Under the pieces are notes generated by a model. The model saw only the letters and a program-made list of their open reading frames with translations. It ran no database searches and had not been told where the DNA came from. The position numbers and the translations under genes are program-made. From Azomonas tarimensis (lineage in GTDB: Bacteria; Pseudomonadota; Gammaproteobacteria; Pseudomonadales; Pseudomonadaceae), in contig NZ_JBHRXZ010000022.1 in assembly GCF_042648805.1 (NCBI RefSeq), positions 372,001 through 436,000 of the forward strand: DNA of 64,000 nt, written 5' to 3'. Each line of letters begins with the position of its first letter. Within the stretch, counting starts at the first letter, position 1. This document shows positions 1 to 10,489 of the stretch, in pieces.

Positions 1-2032
1 CCAGATCGTGGCCCAGGCCAATGATCGCCCGGCTGATGGCGGTGAGTTCGGGCTGGTGGGTGGCGCCCCCGATGAAGCTGCGGTCGACCTTGAGGATATG
101 CAGCGGAAAGCGGCTCAGATATCCCAGCGAACAGTAGCCAGTACCAAAGTCGTCAAGCGCCAGGCGTACGCCCAGGCTGGCCAGCTTGCTCAGGTTGGCC
201 TGGGTTTCCGGGCTGTTTTGCATCAGCAGCCGCTCGGTGATCTCGAGAATTAGCGAGGCCGGCGCCAGGCCGGTCTGGCGCAGGATCCCGGCCAGGCGCG
301 AGGCGAATTCAGGCTGCTGCAACTGTCGGCTCGACAGGTTGACCGAGCAGTACAGCCGCGGATGCCCGGAAAGCTGCCAGGCGCGGGCCTGTCGGCAGCT
401 TTCCCGCAGCACCCATTCGCCCACCGGTACGATCAGCCCGGACTCTTCCAGGCTCGGGATGAACTCGGTCGGTATCATCTGACGCTGGCCATGCGGCCAG
501 CGCAGCAGGCTCTCGAACCCGACCATGTGCGGGGCCTCGTCGCCGATGCGAAAGATGGGCTGAAAGTGCAGATCGAACTCGCCTTGCTCGAGCGCCTGGT
601 AGAGGTCGCTCTGCATCGCCAGCTGTCGTTGTGCCTGGCTGCTCAAGTCGTGGCTGTAGCGGGCGAACTGGGCCTTGCCTGAAGCCTTGGCGCGGTACAG
701 CGCGAGGTCGGCGGCGGCGAGCGCAGTGGCGTCCTGTTCTTCCAGCGGGGCGATGCCGATGCTGATGGTTACCGCCAGCGACCGGCCGCCGGCGCACAGA
801 GGCTGGCGTAGGCAATCAAGCATGCGCTGGGCCACGCCCTCGGCATCTTCCAGGGTGCCGAGGTCGTTGAGTACCGCGACGAACTCGTCGCCGCCAAAGC
901 GGATCAGATGGTCGCCCTGGCGCAGGCAGCCTTCCAGACGTTGTGCCACCTCCACCAGCACCTGGTCACCCACGGCGTGGCCGAGGCTGTCGTTGATGAG
1001 CTTGAAACGATCGAGATCGACAAACAGCAGGGCGGCGACCCGGTCATCAGACGGCTTGCTGTGCTGGCGCTGCAGCAACTCGTCGAGACGGGTGCGGTTG
1101 GCCAGGCCAGTCAGGGGGTCGTGGCGGGCGGCATGGCGCAGTTGCTGCTCGACGCGCTTGCTGTGACTGATGTCGGTCTGCGAGCCGGCCATGCGCCGCG
1201 AACCGTCGGACTCCTCGGCGACGCCGCGCACCAGCACCCAGAGGTATTGCCCGTTGTGCTTGCGGATGCGGTATTCATGATGAAGCGAGGCACTGTCGCC
1301 ACGCAGGTGGGCCTCGATGGCCTGGCGCAGGCCGGGCAGGTCGTCCTGGTGCACCCGGCTGAACCAACTGGCGCTGCCGTCGCCGAAACTGTCGCGCTCG
1401 CACCCCAGCATGTCGGTCCAGCGGCGCGAGACGTAGAGACGGTCGTTGTCGACGTCCCAGTCCCAGATGCCATCGTTGGCGCCGCGCAGGGCACGTGAGA
1501 AGCGAGCCTCGCTCTGCTCCAGGGCGCGATGTTGCGCGGCGGTGTAGGTATCGGCGGCCAGGCTCATGTCGAAGAACACCGACTTGAGCAGGCTGCGCAG
1601 GAGCTCGCCCTTCTCGCCCGCTGGCAGCAGTTGCTCGATCATGTGGTCAAGGTAGAGGCGATAGGCGCCCAGGTACCATTTCAGGCCGATGCCGACCCGC
1701 TGGTGGACCAGCCCGATGTGCAGCCGGTCGCGCAGGTAGGCTTCGCCATAGGGCCCGGACCAAAGCTGCCGGTAGTACTCTTCCTGACGCTTCTTGAGCC
1801 GCTGCAGGGTTGCCGGGTCGCGCAGCACGCCAGCCATCGGTTCGAAGTCTTCGAGGTGCCGGTAGAGTCGCTCGACGAAGCTCGCGTGACTGTCTTCGAG
1901 CCCGTCGGCGGCTTGGTTCATGCGCTTCTGATCGGCATCCTGCATTTCCAGAAAGCGGCGTCGGGTGGCGAGGTCGCTCTCGTCCAGGCCGATGCGCGAG
2001 ACGAGTTCGTCCAGTTGGGATTGGATTTCCAT
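1..2032 (-). CDS. Globin-coupled GGDEF/EAL cyclic-di-GMP protein (copy 1, 3' end outside window)
   Basis: Partial gene; the C-terminus runs off the left edge. Order: N-terminal globin-coupled-sensor domain (about residues 1-165, proximal-His region LVHQRVGIGLKWYLGAY), a PAS domain (about 190-310, RANDGIWDWDV), GGDEF domain with intact GGDEF and an RQGD inhibitory-site motif five residues before it, then EAL domain. The EAL signature is ESL (VGFESLLRW) instead of EAL, while DDFGTGYCSL and the ILKVDRSF lysine are kept. The family makes and/or degrades cyclic-di-GMP in response to heme-bound gas such as O2; the direction here is unknown. The start at 2032 aligns with the paralogue at 6052 and has a GGGG stretch upstream. 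It is a near-duplicate of the gene at 3815-6052. Confidence 0.9.
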   Translation of the reverse strand, partial: MEIQSQLDELVSRIGLDESDLATRRRFLEMQDADQKRMNQAADGLEDSHASFVERLYRHLEDFEPMAGVLRDPATLQRLKKRQEEYYRQLWSGPYGEAYLRDRLHIGLVHQRVGIGLKWYLGAYRLYLDHMIEQLLPAGEKGELLRSLLKSVFFDMSLAADTYTAAQHRALEQSEARFSRALRGANDGIWDWDVDNDRLYVSRRWTDMLGCERDSFGDGSASWFSRVHQDDLPGLRQAIEAHLRGDSASLHHEYRIRKHNGQYLWVLVRGVAEESDGSRRMAGSQTDISHSKRVEQQLRHAARHDPLTGLANRTRLDELLQRQHSKPSDDRVAALLFVDLDRFKLINDSLGHAVGDQVLVEVAQRLEGCLRQGDHLIRFGGDEFVAVLNDLGTLEDAEGVAQRMLDCLRQPLCAGGRSLAVTISIGIAPLEEQDATALAAADLALYRAKASGKAQFARYSHDLSSQAQRQLAMQSDLYQALEQGEFDLHFQPIFRIGDEAPHMVGFESLLRWPHGQRQMIPTEFIPSLEESGLIVPVGEWVLRESCRQARAWQLSGHPRLYCSVNLSSRQLQQPEFASRLAGILRQTGLAPASLILEITERLLMQNSPETQANLSKLASLGVRLALDDFGTGYCSLGYLSRFPLHILKVDRSFIGGATHQPELTAISRAIIGLGHDL

Positions 2033-2043
2033 AGGTACCCCAG

Positions 2044-2063
2044 AGGCTGCTTCCACGCAGCCT
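2044..2063 (-). other. Stem-loop just upstream of the globin-coupled gene
   Basis: Inverted repeat AGGCTGC / GCAGCCT with a 6-nt loop, lying 12 bases before the start codon at 2032 and downstream of the aer-like gene that ends at 2160. No T-run follows, so it may be a weak terminator for the upstream gene or a 5'-UTR structure near the ribosome binding site. Function is inferred. Confidence 0.35.
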
Positions 2064-2159
2064 GACCTTGTTATTGTTGTCGTACCGCTGCCGGGCCGCA
2101 GCTGTCCAGGGCGACCCATCCTGCTCATCCTTGCACATTCCCGTCGCGGCGCTATTGGT

Positions 2160-3794
2160 CTAAAGCCTAGGTTCGGTGACCGGTTTCGCAGCAGACGCAA
2201 CCATGGTCTCCGCCGCGGCCAGGCCGCGGAACTGATCGACCAACAATTGCAGGCGCTCGGCCATCACCGCCACCTCGCTGGCGCTGCCGCGGCTCTGGCT
2301 GCCGGCGGCGACATTGCACTCGGTGGCCTGGCGAATTCCGCAGAGGTTGCGCTGGATGTCGTCGCCCACCGCGCTCTGTTCTTCCACCGCCGTGGCGATC
2401 TGCACGTTCATCTCGCTGATCTGGCCGACCCGCTGGTTGATGCCCTCCAGCGCGCGGGCCGCCTTCAGCGCTTGCTCGACGCTGGCCTCGGCCTGCTGCT
2501 GGCTGCGCTGCATGGCGATCACCGCATTGCCGGTGCCCTGCTGCAGGCTGCTGATGATGGTGTGGATCTCGGCGGTGGACTGCTGGGTGCGCGAGGCGAG
2601 ACCACGGACTTCGTCAGCCACCACGGCGAAGCCGCGTCCGGCCTCGCCGGCCCGGGCCGCCTCGATTGCCGCGTTGAGGGCCAGCAGGTTGGTCTGCTCG
2701 GCAATGCTCTGGATCACTTCCAGCACCCTGTTGATCTCCTGGCTGTGCTGGTCGAGCTGGTGAATCACCTCATTGCTGCGTTGCACCTCACCGGCCAGCG
2801 AGGCGATCGCTCGGCGGTTTTCCTCCACCAGGCGCAGGCCGCTGTCGGTTTCGCTGTCGGCCTCGCTGGCTGCGGACGCGCTGAGCTGAGCATGGCGCGC
2901 GACCTCCTGGACGCTGGCGGCCATCTGTTCAATGGCACTGGCGACCATGTCGGTCTCGCTCTGCTGGCGTAGGTTGGCCTCGCCGCTGCTATCCACCGCG
3001 GCCACCAGTTCGGTGGCGCTGCGGTTCAGCTGGCTGGCCGAGTCGGCAATGCGCCCGACCATGGCCCCGGCTTCGGCCTGCTGGCTGAGCAGGGCGAAGG
3101 AGAGGGTGCCGAACTCATCGTTGCGGCCGGTATAGGCGAACTGGCAGAGCGGGTTGTCGCTGATCTTCAGCGCCTGGCGTGTGAGCTGCTGCAACGGCCG
3201 CAGGGCGAGGCCGATGATCGCCGCCAGCAGAGCCGCAAGTCCCAGTCCGCCAACAGTGGCAGCGAGCAGCGGCACGGCGCCGCTCAGCCCGAGCAGGGCG
3301 CCGCCGACGAGCGGCGGCAGCGCACAGCAGAGGCTGAGCCGCTGCGCCAGGCTCAGGCGAGCCCGCCTGATGCCTCGGGGTTGTTTGCCTTGGCGAAGTT
3401 CGGCATAGAGTTTTTCCGCACGTTCGGTCAGCATCGGGCTGGCCTGGGTCCTGACCGACTGGTACTCGACCGTCTGGCCGTCGCGGACCACGGGCGTGGC
3501 GTAGGCGCTCACCCAGTAGTGATCGCCGTTCTTGCAGCGGTTCTTCACCAGGCCCATCCACGAGCGGCCGGAACGCAGCGCGCGCCACATGTCGGCAAAG
3601 GCCGCCGGCGGCATGTCCGGATGACGCACGATATTGTGGCTGGCACCCAGCAGCTCCTGTTCCTCGAAGCCGCTGATCTCGATGAAGTCGCGATTGATAT
3701 AGGTAATGTTGCCCTGCAGGTCGGTGGTGGAGAGGATGTTGGCGTCGGCCGCGACCCTGACCGCGCGCCCGGTGACTGAACGCTTGCTTCTCAT
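2160..3794 (-). CDS. aer: Aer-like PAS methyl-accepting chemotaxis receptor
   Basis: 544 residues. Begins with a PAS domain (about residues 15-120: ANILSTTDLQGNITYINRDF, SHNIVRHPDMP) of the redox/energy-sensing Aer type, then a hydrophobic hairpin at about 150-195 that anchors it in the inner membrane, then a HAMP-like stretch and a cytoplasmic signalling domain with the conserved hairpin tip (IAEQTNLLALNAAIEAARAGE). No periplasmic sensory domain is visible, as expected for Aer. It should signal through CheA/CheW to flagellar or pilus motility according to redox state. A GGGAG ribosome site precedes the ATG. It lies between two globin-coupled cyclic-di-GMP genes on the same strand, so the three may form an oxygen/redox behavioural unit (inference). 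Confidence 0.9.
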   Translation of the reverse strand: MRSKRSVTGRAVRVAADANILSTTDLQGNITYINRDFIEISGFEEQELLGASHNIVRHPDMPPAAFADMWRALRSGRSWMGLVKNRCKNGDHYWVSAYATPVVRDGQTVEYQSVRTQASPMLTERAEKLYAELRQGKQPRGIRRARLSLAQRLSLCCALPPLVGGALLGLSGAVPLLAATVGGLGLAALLAAIIGLALRPLQQLTRQALKISDNPLCQFAYTGRNDEFGTLSFALLSQQAEAGAMVGRIADSASQLNRSATELVAAVDSSGEANLRQQSETDMVASAIEQMAASVQEVARHAQLSASAASEADSETDSGLRLVEENRRAIASLAGEVQRSNEVIHQLDQHSQEINRVLEVIQSIAEQTNLLALNAAIEAARAGEAGRGFAVVADEVRGLASRTQQSTAEIHTIISSLQQGTGNAVIAMQRSQQQAEASVEQALKAARALEGINQRVGQISEMNVQIATAVEEQSAVGDDIQRNLCGIRQATECNVAAGSQSRGSASEVAVMAERLQLLVDQFRGLAAAETMVASAAKPVTEPRL

Positions 3795-3814
3795 CGCATG
3801 GTGCTCCCGTAAGA

Positions 3815-6052
3815 CTAGTGGTTGCCTGCAGCCAGCTTGCAGGGCGTCTCCCCGTTAAGGTTGCCGCCGTGAGGGCGCTCATTGCCGTCCAGGAGCCCTT
3901 GCAGCTCCTTTGCCGGGCGCGGTCGGCTGAACCAGAACCCCTGGGCGTAGGAGCAGCCCTCCGTGCGCAGAAAATCCAGATGTGGCGTGTCTTCGACGCC
4001 TTCGGCGATGACCTGCAGGCCGAGGTTGGTACCCAGGCCTATGATTGCCCGGCTGATGGTGCCGAGCTCCGGATTGCTGGGTGCGCCATCGATGAAGCTG
4101 CGATCCACCTTGAGGATGTGCAGTGGAAATCGGGTGAGATAGCCCAGCGAGCAATAGCCGGTGCCGAAGTCGTCCAGGGCCAGGCGCACGCCCAAAGCGG
4201 CGATCTCGCGCAGGCTCATGAGGGTGTCGGCGGTGTCCTGCATGAGCAGGCTCTCGGTGATCTCCAGGATCAGCGAGGTTGGTGGCAGGCCGGTTTCCTC
4301 GAGAATGGATGCCAGGCATCTGGCGAATTCCGGCTGGTGCAGCTGCCGGCTGGACAGATTGACCGAGCAGTACAAGGGCTCGTGGCCGGTGAGCTGCCAG
4401 GCGCGGGTCTGTCGACAACTCTCGCGAAGGACCCATTCTCCGACCGGTACGATCAATCCCGACTCTTCGAGAATGGGGATGAACTCCGTGGGAGGGACCA
4501 GGCCGGAATCGCTGTGCCAGCGCAACAGGGCTTCCACACCGACCACCCGCGGCACCCCGTCGATGTGGCAGATCGGCTGATAGTGCAGTTCGAACTCCCC
4601 GTTACGCAGCGCCAGGCCCAGCGCGCTCTCGAGGCGCAGTCGATGGTCGGCATGGCTGCGCAGCTCGTCGCTGTAGCGGGCAAACTGCGCCTTGCCGGAG
4701 GCCTTGGCGCGGTAGAGCGCCAGGTCGGCGGCCTGCAGTACGTTGGATTGGGCGTCGGCGTCGAGCAGAGCGATGCCGATGCTCGCCGACACCATCAATG
4801 GCTTTTCCTGGACGTGCAGTGGCTGGTAGAGGGCGTCGAGCATGCGCTGGGCGATCCGGTCGGCGTCCTCCAGGCAGGACAGGTCATTGAGCAGGGCGAC
4901 AAACTCGTCGCCGCCGAAGCGGATCAGGTGGTCGCCAACGCGCAGGCAGCGCTTGAGCCGATGGGCGACCTCGACCAGTACCTCGTCGCCGATGGCATGA
5001 CCGAGGCTGTCGTTGATCAGCTTGAAGCGGTCCAGGTCGACAAAGAGCACCGCGCTGTGACGTGCATGGTTCATGCGCTGGCGTTGCAGGCTCTGGCCGA
5101 GCAGTTCTTCCAGGCGCGTCCTGTTGGCCAGGCCAGTGAGCGGGTCGTGACGAGCGGCGTGGCGCAGTTGCTGCTCCACTTCCTTGTTCTGGCTGATGTC
5201 CGTCTGCGAGCCGGCCATGCGCTGGCTGCCCGGTTCCAGCACGCCGCGCACGAGTACCCAGAGATACTGACCGTTGTGCTTGCGGATGCGGTACTCGTAG
5301 TGGAGCGAGCTGCTCTCGCCCGCCAGATGCGCCTGGATGGCTTGGTGCAGGCCTGGCAGGTCGTCCTGGTGGACGCGGCTGAACCAGCAGGCGCTGCTGT
5401 CGCCGAAGCTGTCGTGGTCGAAGCCGAGCATGTCGGTCCAGCGACTCGACAGATAGAGCCGGTCGTGCGCCACATCCCAGTCCCAGATGCCGTCGTTGGC
5501 ACCGCGCAGTGCCCGGGCAAAGCGTGCCTCGCTCTGCTCCAGGGCGCGATGCTGGGCGGCGGTGTAGGTATCGGCGGCCAGGCTGATGTCGAAGAACACG
5601 GCCTTGAGCAGGCTACGGAAGGTGTCCAGCGACTCGCCCCCGCCGAGCAGTTCGAGCATGTGATCCAGATACAGGCGATAGGCGCCGAGATACCACTTCA
5701 GACCGATGCCGACGCGCTGGTGTACCAAGCCGATGTGCAACCGGTCGCGCAGGTAGTCATTGCCGTAAGGACCGCTCCAGAGCTGTTGGTAATACTCTTG
5801 CTGACGGGTTTTGAGGCGCTGCAGCGTGGTCGGGTCGCGCAGGATGCGCGCCATGGGCTCGAAGTGCTCAAGGTGCCGGTAGAGGCGGTCAATAAAATCC
5901 CTGTGGCTGTCCTCAAGCATGGCGGACGCCTGATTCATCCGCTCCAGGTCTTGCGGCTGCATATCCAGGAAGCGGCTGCGAAGCCTGACGTCATCGTCAT
6001 CCAGGCCGATCCGTGCAATCAGCTCGTCCAGTTCAGGCGCAAGCCCTTTCAT
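3815..6052 (-). CDS. Globin-coupled GGDEF/EAL cyclic-di-GMP protein (copy 2)
   Basis: 745 residues, complete. Globin-coupled-sensor domain (about 1-165; LVHQRVGIGLKWYLGAY carries the putative proximal heme His), PAS/PAC (about 185-305), GGDEF (intact GGDEF, RVGD inhibitory site five residues upstream), EAL domain with intact EALLRW, the Asn of CSVNLSSRQL, ILEITES, DDFGTGYCSL, ILKVDRSF and VIAEGVED, so both catalytic centres look competent. The start at 6052 has GGAAGGGG upstream and matches the paralogue's start; an in-frame codon at 6085 is less likely. Only 20 bases separate it from the Aer-like gene downstream, suggesting co-transcription. Family role: gas-responsive cyclic-di-GMP synthesis/hydrolysis controlling attachment versus motility; which activity dominates is unknown. 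Confidence 0.92.
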   Translation of the reverse strand: MKGLAPELDELIARIGLDDDDVRLRSRFLDMQPQDLERMNQASAMLEDSHRDFIDRLYRHLEHFEPMARILRDPTTLQRLKTRQQEYYQQLWSGPYGNDYLRDRLHIGLVHQRVGIGLKWYLGAYRLYLDHMLELLGGGESLDTFRSLLKAVFFDISLAADTYTAAQHRALEQSEARFARALRGANDGIWDWDVAHDRLYLSSRWTDMLGFDHDSFGDSSACWFSRVHQDDLPGLHQAIQAHLAGESSSLHYEYRIRKHNGQYLWVLVRGVLEPGSQRMAGSQTDISQNKEVEQQLRHAARHDPLTGLANRTRLEELLGQSLQRQRMNHARHSAVLFVDLDRFKLINDSLGHAIGDEVLVEVAHRLKRCLRVGDHLIRFGGDEFVALLNDLSCLEDADRIAQRMLDALYQPLHVQEKPLMVSASIGIALLDADAQSNVLQAADLALYRAKASGKAQFARYSDELRSHADHRLRLESALGLALRNGEFELHYQPICHIDGVPRVVGVEALLRWHSDSGLVPPTEFIPILEESGLIVPVGEWVLRESCRQTRAWQLTGHEPLYCSVNLSSRQLHQPEFARCLASILEETGLPPTSLILEITESLLMQDTADTLMSLREIAALGVRLALDDFGTGYCSLGYLTRFPLHILKVDRSFIDGAPSNPELGTISRAIIGLGTNLGLQVIAEGVEDTPHLDFLRTEGCSYAQGFWFSRPRPAKELQGLLDGNERPHGGNLNGETPCKLAAGNH

Positions 6053-6640
6053 GTGAAACCCCTTCCGACACACTCCGTCGGTCATTGCTGCTCGGCAGTC
6101 AAGAGACTGCGCATTGAGCTGGCGCTTGGCTATTACAGCAAGCTGAATGCCAGCCTGCTCGCATGATCGGGTAACACCTTGGCTTATACAGGTCGCTCTA
6201 TATGTACATGTTATGTCTAATTTAAACCTCGCTATCCGTACAGTGAAAGCGCTTTTTTAATCTTTATCCACTGAACGGTAGTTTCCTCTGTCCAACTATG
6301 CGGCGTGATTCACAGCTGGTGCCGTGGTTGTCGGAAAGCGAACATTTGTAAGACAAAAGCTATGATGGATGAGAGCCGGAAGTGCATGATCTTGTCAGCA
6401 TGGGATGAAGAGATGAAAGCAACATGCATGCCTTTCGGACCTGAGCTCAAAAGCGCTGACCAATCGCAGGCTTCCAAGCGCCGTTTCTGCTTACAAAATG
6501 AGAAATGGGTCTATGCTAACGCGCAGTTCAACAGTGAAAACTCGGCGCTAACCGCGGAGTTTTCGTCTTGGGAAACGCCGCTCCGTGGTGCGTCGGGCGC
6601 GCGGAGGAATCGCTTTTTGAACAGAAGGAGTCACCCCTCG
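6053..6640. other. AT-richer intergenic spacer and long leader of the TAXI receptor gene
   Basis: 588 bases without a convincing gene. The part from about 6170 to 6540 is clearly lower in GC than its surroundings. It must hold the divergent promoters for the globin-coupled gene and the TAXI receptor. A 10-bp palindrome AAAGCGCTTT followed by more T lies at about 6246-6258. An open frame runs in from 6305 into the receptor gene, but the signal peptide and ribosome site put the true start at 6641. No known riboswitch was recognised. Confidence 0.5.
6537..6563 (+). other. Stem-loop in the TAXI receptor leader
   Basis: Inverted repeat AAAACTC ... GAGTTTT with a 13-base partly pairable interior (GCG and CGC face each other), ending in TTTT, about 75 bases upstream of the receptor start. 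It has terminator/attenuator geometry on the plus strand. It could equally be the end of a small leader transcript. Function is inferred. Confidence 0.4.
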
Positions 6641-7606
6641 ATGAAAGCCAAATCCCTGGCATGGATTCTTTCCGCCACTCTGGCGGGTGCGGTAATGGGC
6701 GGCGCAGCGCAGGCCCAGGAACGTTTCGTGACCATAGGTACCGGCGGGCAGACCGGTGTGTACTACGTGGCGGGCCAGTCGATCTGCCGGTTCGTCAACC
6801 GTAATGCCGAAAACCTCAAGTGCAACGCACCGGCCAGCGGTGGCGGCGTCGCCAACGTGAACGGGCTGCGTAGCGGCGAATTCACCTTCGGCATCATGCA
6901 GTCCGACCATCAGTACAAAGCCAAGGAGGGGGTCGAGCCTTTCGCCGCGGCGGGTGCGATGGACAATCTGCGCGCGGTGTTCTCGTTGCAGAGCGAGGTG
7001 TTCACCATTCTCGCCCGGCGCGACGCCAATATCCGCTCCTTCGATGACTTGCGTGGCAAGCGCGTCAACATCGGTAATCCGGGCTCCGGTCAGCGCGACA
7101 CGCTGGAAGAGATCATGCGCGTCAAGGGCTGGGACCGCTCAGCGTTCGCCCTGGCTGCCGAGTTGCGTCCGGCCGAGCAGGCCAGCGCCCTCAGCGACAA
7201 CAACATCGACGCGATGACCTACTTTGTCGGCCACCCGAACGGCGCCCTGCAGGAAGCGAGCACCACGGTCGACGCCGTGCTGGTGCCGGTCACCGGTCCG
7301 GACATCGACAAGCTGCTCGAAGACAAGACCTACTACACCCAGGCGGAAATTCCCGGCGGGCTGTACCGCGGCAATGACCAGCCTACCCCGTCGATCGGTG
7401 GCAAGGCGGTGCTTTCGACCACCGAAGCGGTCGACGCCGAAACCGTCTATCAGCTGGTCAAGGCCGTGTTCGAGAACATTGACCGCTTCAAGCGGCTGCA
7501 CCCGGCGTTTGCCGAGCTCGAGCCTGAAGACATGATCCAGGTGGGGCTCACCGCCCCGCTGCACGAAGGTGCCGAGCGCTATTACAAGGAACGCGGCTGG
7601 CTCTGA
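6641..7606 (+). CDS. TAXI-family TRAP transporter periplasmic solute receptor
   Basis: 321 residues. An N-terminal signal peptide (MKAKSLAWILSATLAGAVM, cleavage near AQAQE) leads into the TAXI signature ERFVTIGTGGQTGVYY; later LRGKRVNIGNPGSGQRDTLEE is typical of the ligand-binding fold. Exported to the periplasm, it should deliver an organic acid or amino acid to the fused permease encoded next; the ligand cannot be told from sequence. The start at 6641 is chosen because AGAAGGAG sits 11 bases upstream and the signal peptide begins there, although the frame is open back to 6305. A terminator-like hairpin follows the stop codon. Confidence 0.92.
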   Translation: MKAKSLAWILSATLAGAVMGGAAQAQERFVTIGTGGQTGVYYVAGQSICRFVNRNAENLKCNAPASGGGVANVNGLRSGEFTFGIMQSDHQYKAKEGVEPFAAAGAMDNLRAVFSLQSEVFTILARRDANIRSFDDLRGKRVNIGNPGSGQRDTLEEIMRVKGWDRSAFALAAELRPAEQASALSDNNIDAMTYFVGHPNGALQEASTTVDAVLVPVTGPDIDKLLEDKTYYTQAEIPGGLYRGNDQPTPSIGGKAVLSTTEAVDAETVYQLVKAVFENIDRFKRLHPAFAELEPEDMIQVGLTAPLHEGAERYYKERGWL

Positions 7607-7616
7607 GTCAGCCGGT

Positions 7617-7648
7617 GGCCGCCTCCAGCGGGGCGGCCCCTGCTTTTT
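7617..7648 (+). terminator. Intercistronic hairpin with T-run after TAXI receptor
   Basis: Perfect 7-bp stem GGCCGCC/GGCGGCC (7617-7623 and 7632-7638) followed by TTTTT at 7644-7648. It lies between receptor and permease genes on the same strand. Partial termination here would give more receptor than permease transcript, as is common for binding-protein operons. Confidence 0.6.
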
Positions 7649-7660
7649 CCTCTGCCACGA

Positions 7661-7697
7661 AAAGCTCGCCCGCCGCGACCGGCGCAGTGCGAGCTTT
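7661..7697 (+). other. Second intercistronic stem-loop, TAXI receptor to permease
   Basis: AAAGCTCGC (7661-7669) pairs perfectly with GCGAGCTTT (7689-7697), and the interior can pair further (CGCC/GGCG). It stands 31 bases before the permease start. Possible transcript-end protector, attenuator or translation-modulating element; not matched to a known family. Confidence 0.5.
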
Positions 7698-7728
7698 GCC
7701 GTGTTCAAATGCCGTCGGGTAGATTCGC

Positions 7729-10301
<2,573 letters not shown>

Positions 10302-10305
<4 letters not shown>

Positions 10306-10481
10306 AGACGCTTTGCGACGACCCGAGGGCCGAGCCTCCGTCGCCTCCCTCGCCGCCCGCGGACGGCGAATGCTGTGAAAGTGAATGCGGTGACGCCTGC
10401 ATCTGGACCGACTACTACGAAGCCCGTGCCCGCTACGAGCAGGCGCTGGCCGAGTGGCGGGCGCGCCAGCGAGAGCAATAG
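10302..10481 (+). CDS. Small Cys-rich oxidoreductase-like (PF09791-type) protein
   Basis: 59 residues, start ATG overlapping the permease stop (ATGA). Sequence has CCESECGDACIW followed by a helical DYYEARARYEQALAEWRAR, the pattern of the short 'oxidoreductase-like' domain (CC-x3-C-x3-C-W). The four cysteines suggest metal or Fe-S binding. Family members are short and of unknown biochemical role. Coupled translation with the TAXI permease suggests the same transcript, but a functional link is only inference. It ends 8 bases before the stop of the convergent PilT-like gene. Confidence 0.75.
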
Positions 10482-10489
10482 CGGTCTGG

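Noticed and set aside
3818..6166. 782-codon open frame on the plus strand opposite the globin-coupled gene
   Set aside because: It is antisense to a clearly conserved multidomain gene, its translation has no recognisable domain, and long shadow frames are expected at this GC content.
6305..6640. N-terminal extension of the TAXI receptor
   Set aside because: The frame is open but the predicted peptide is unlike any receptor, and a signal peptide plus AGAAGGAG site mark the start at 6641.
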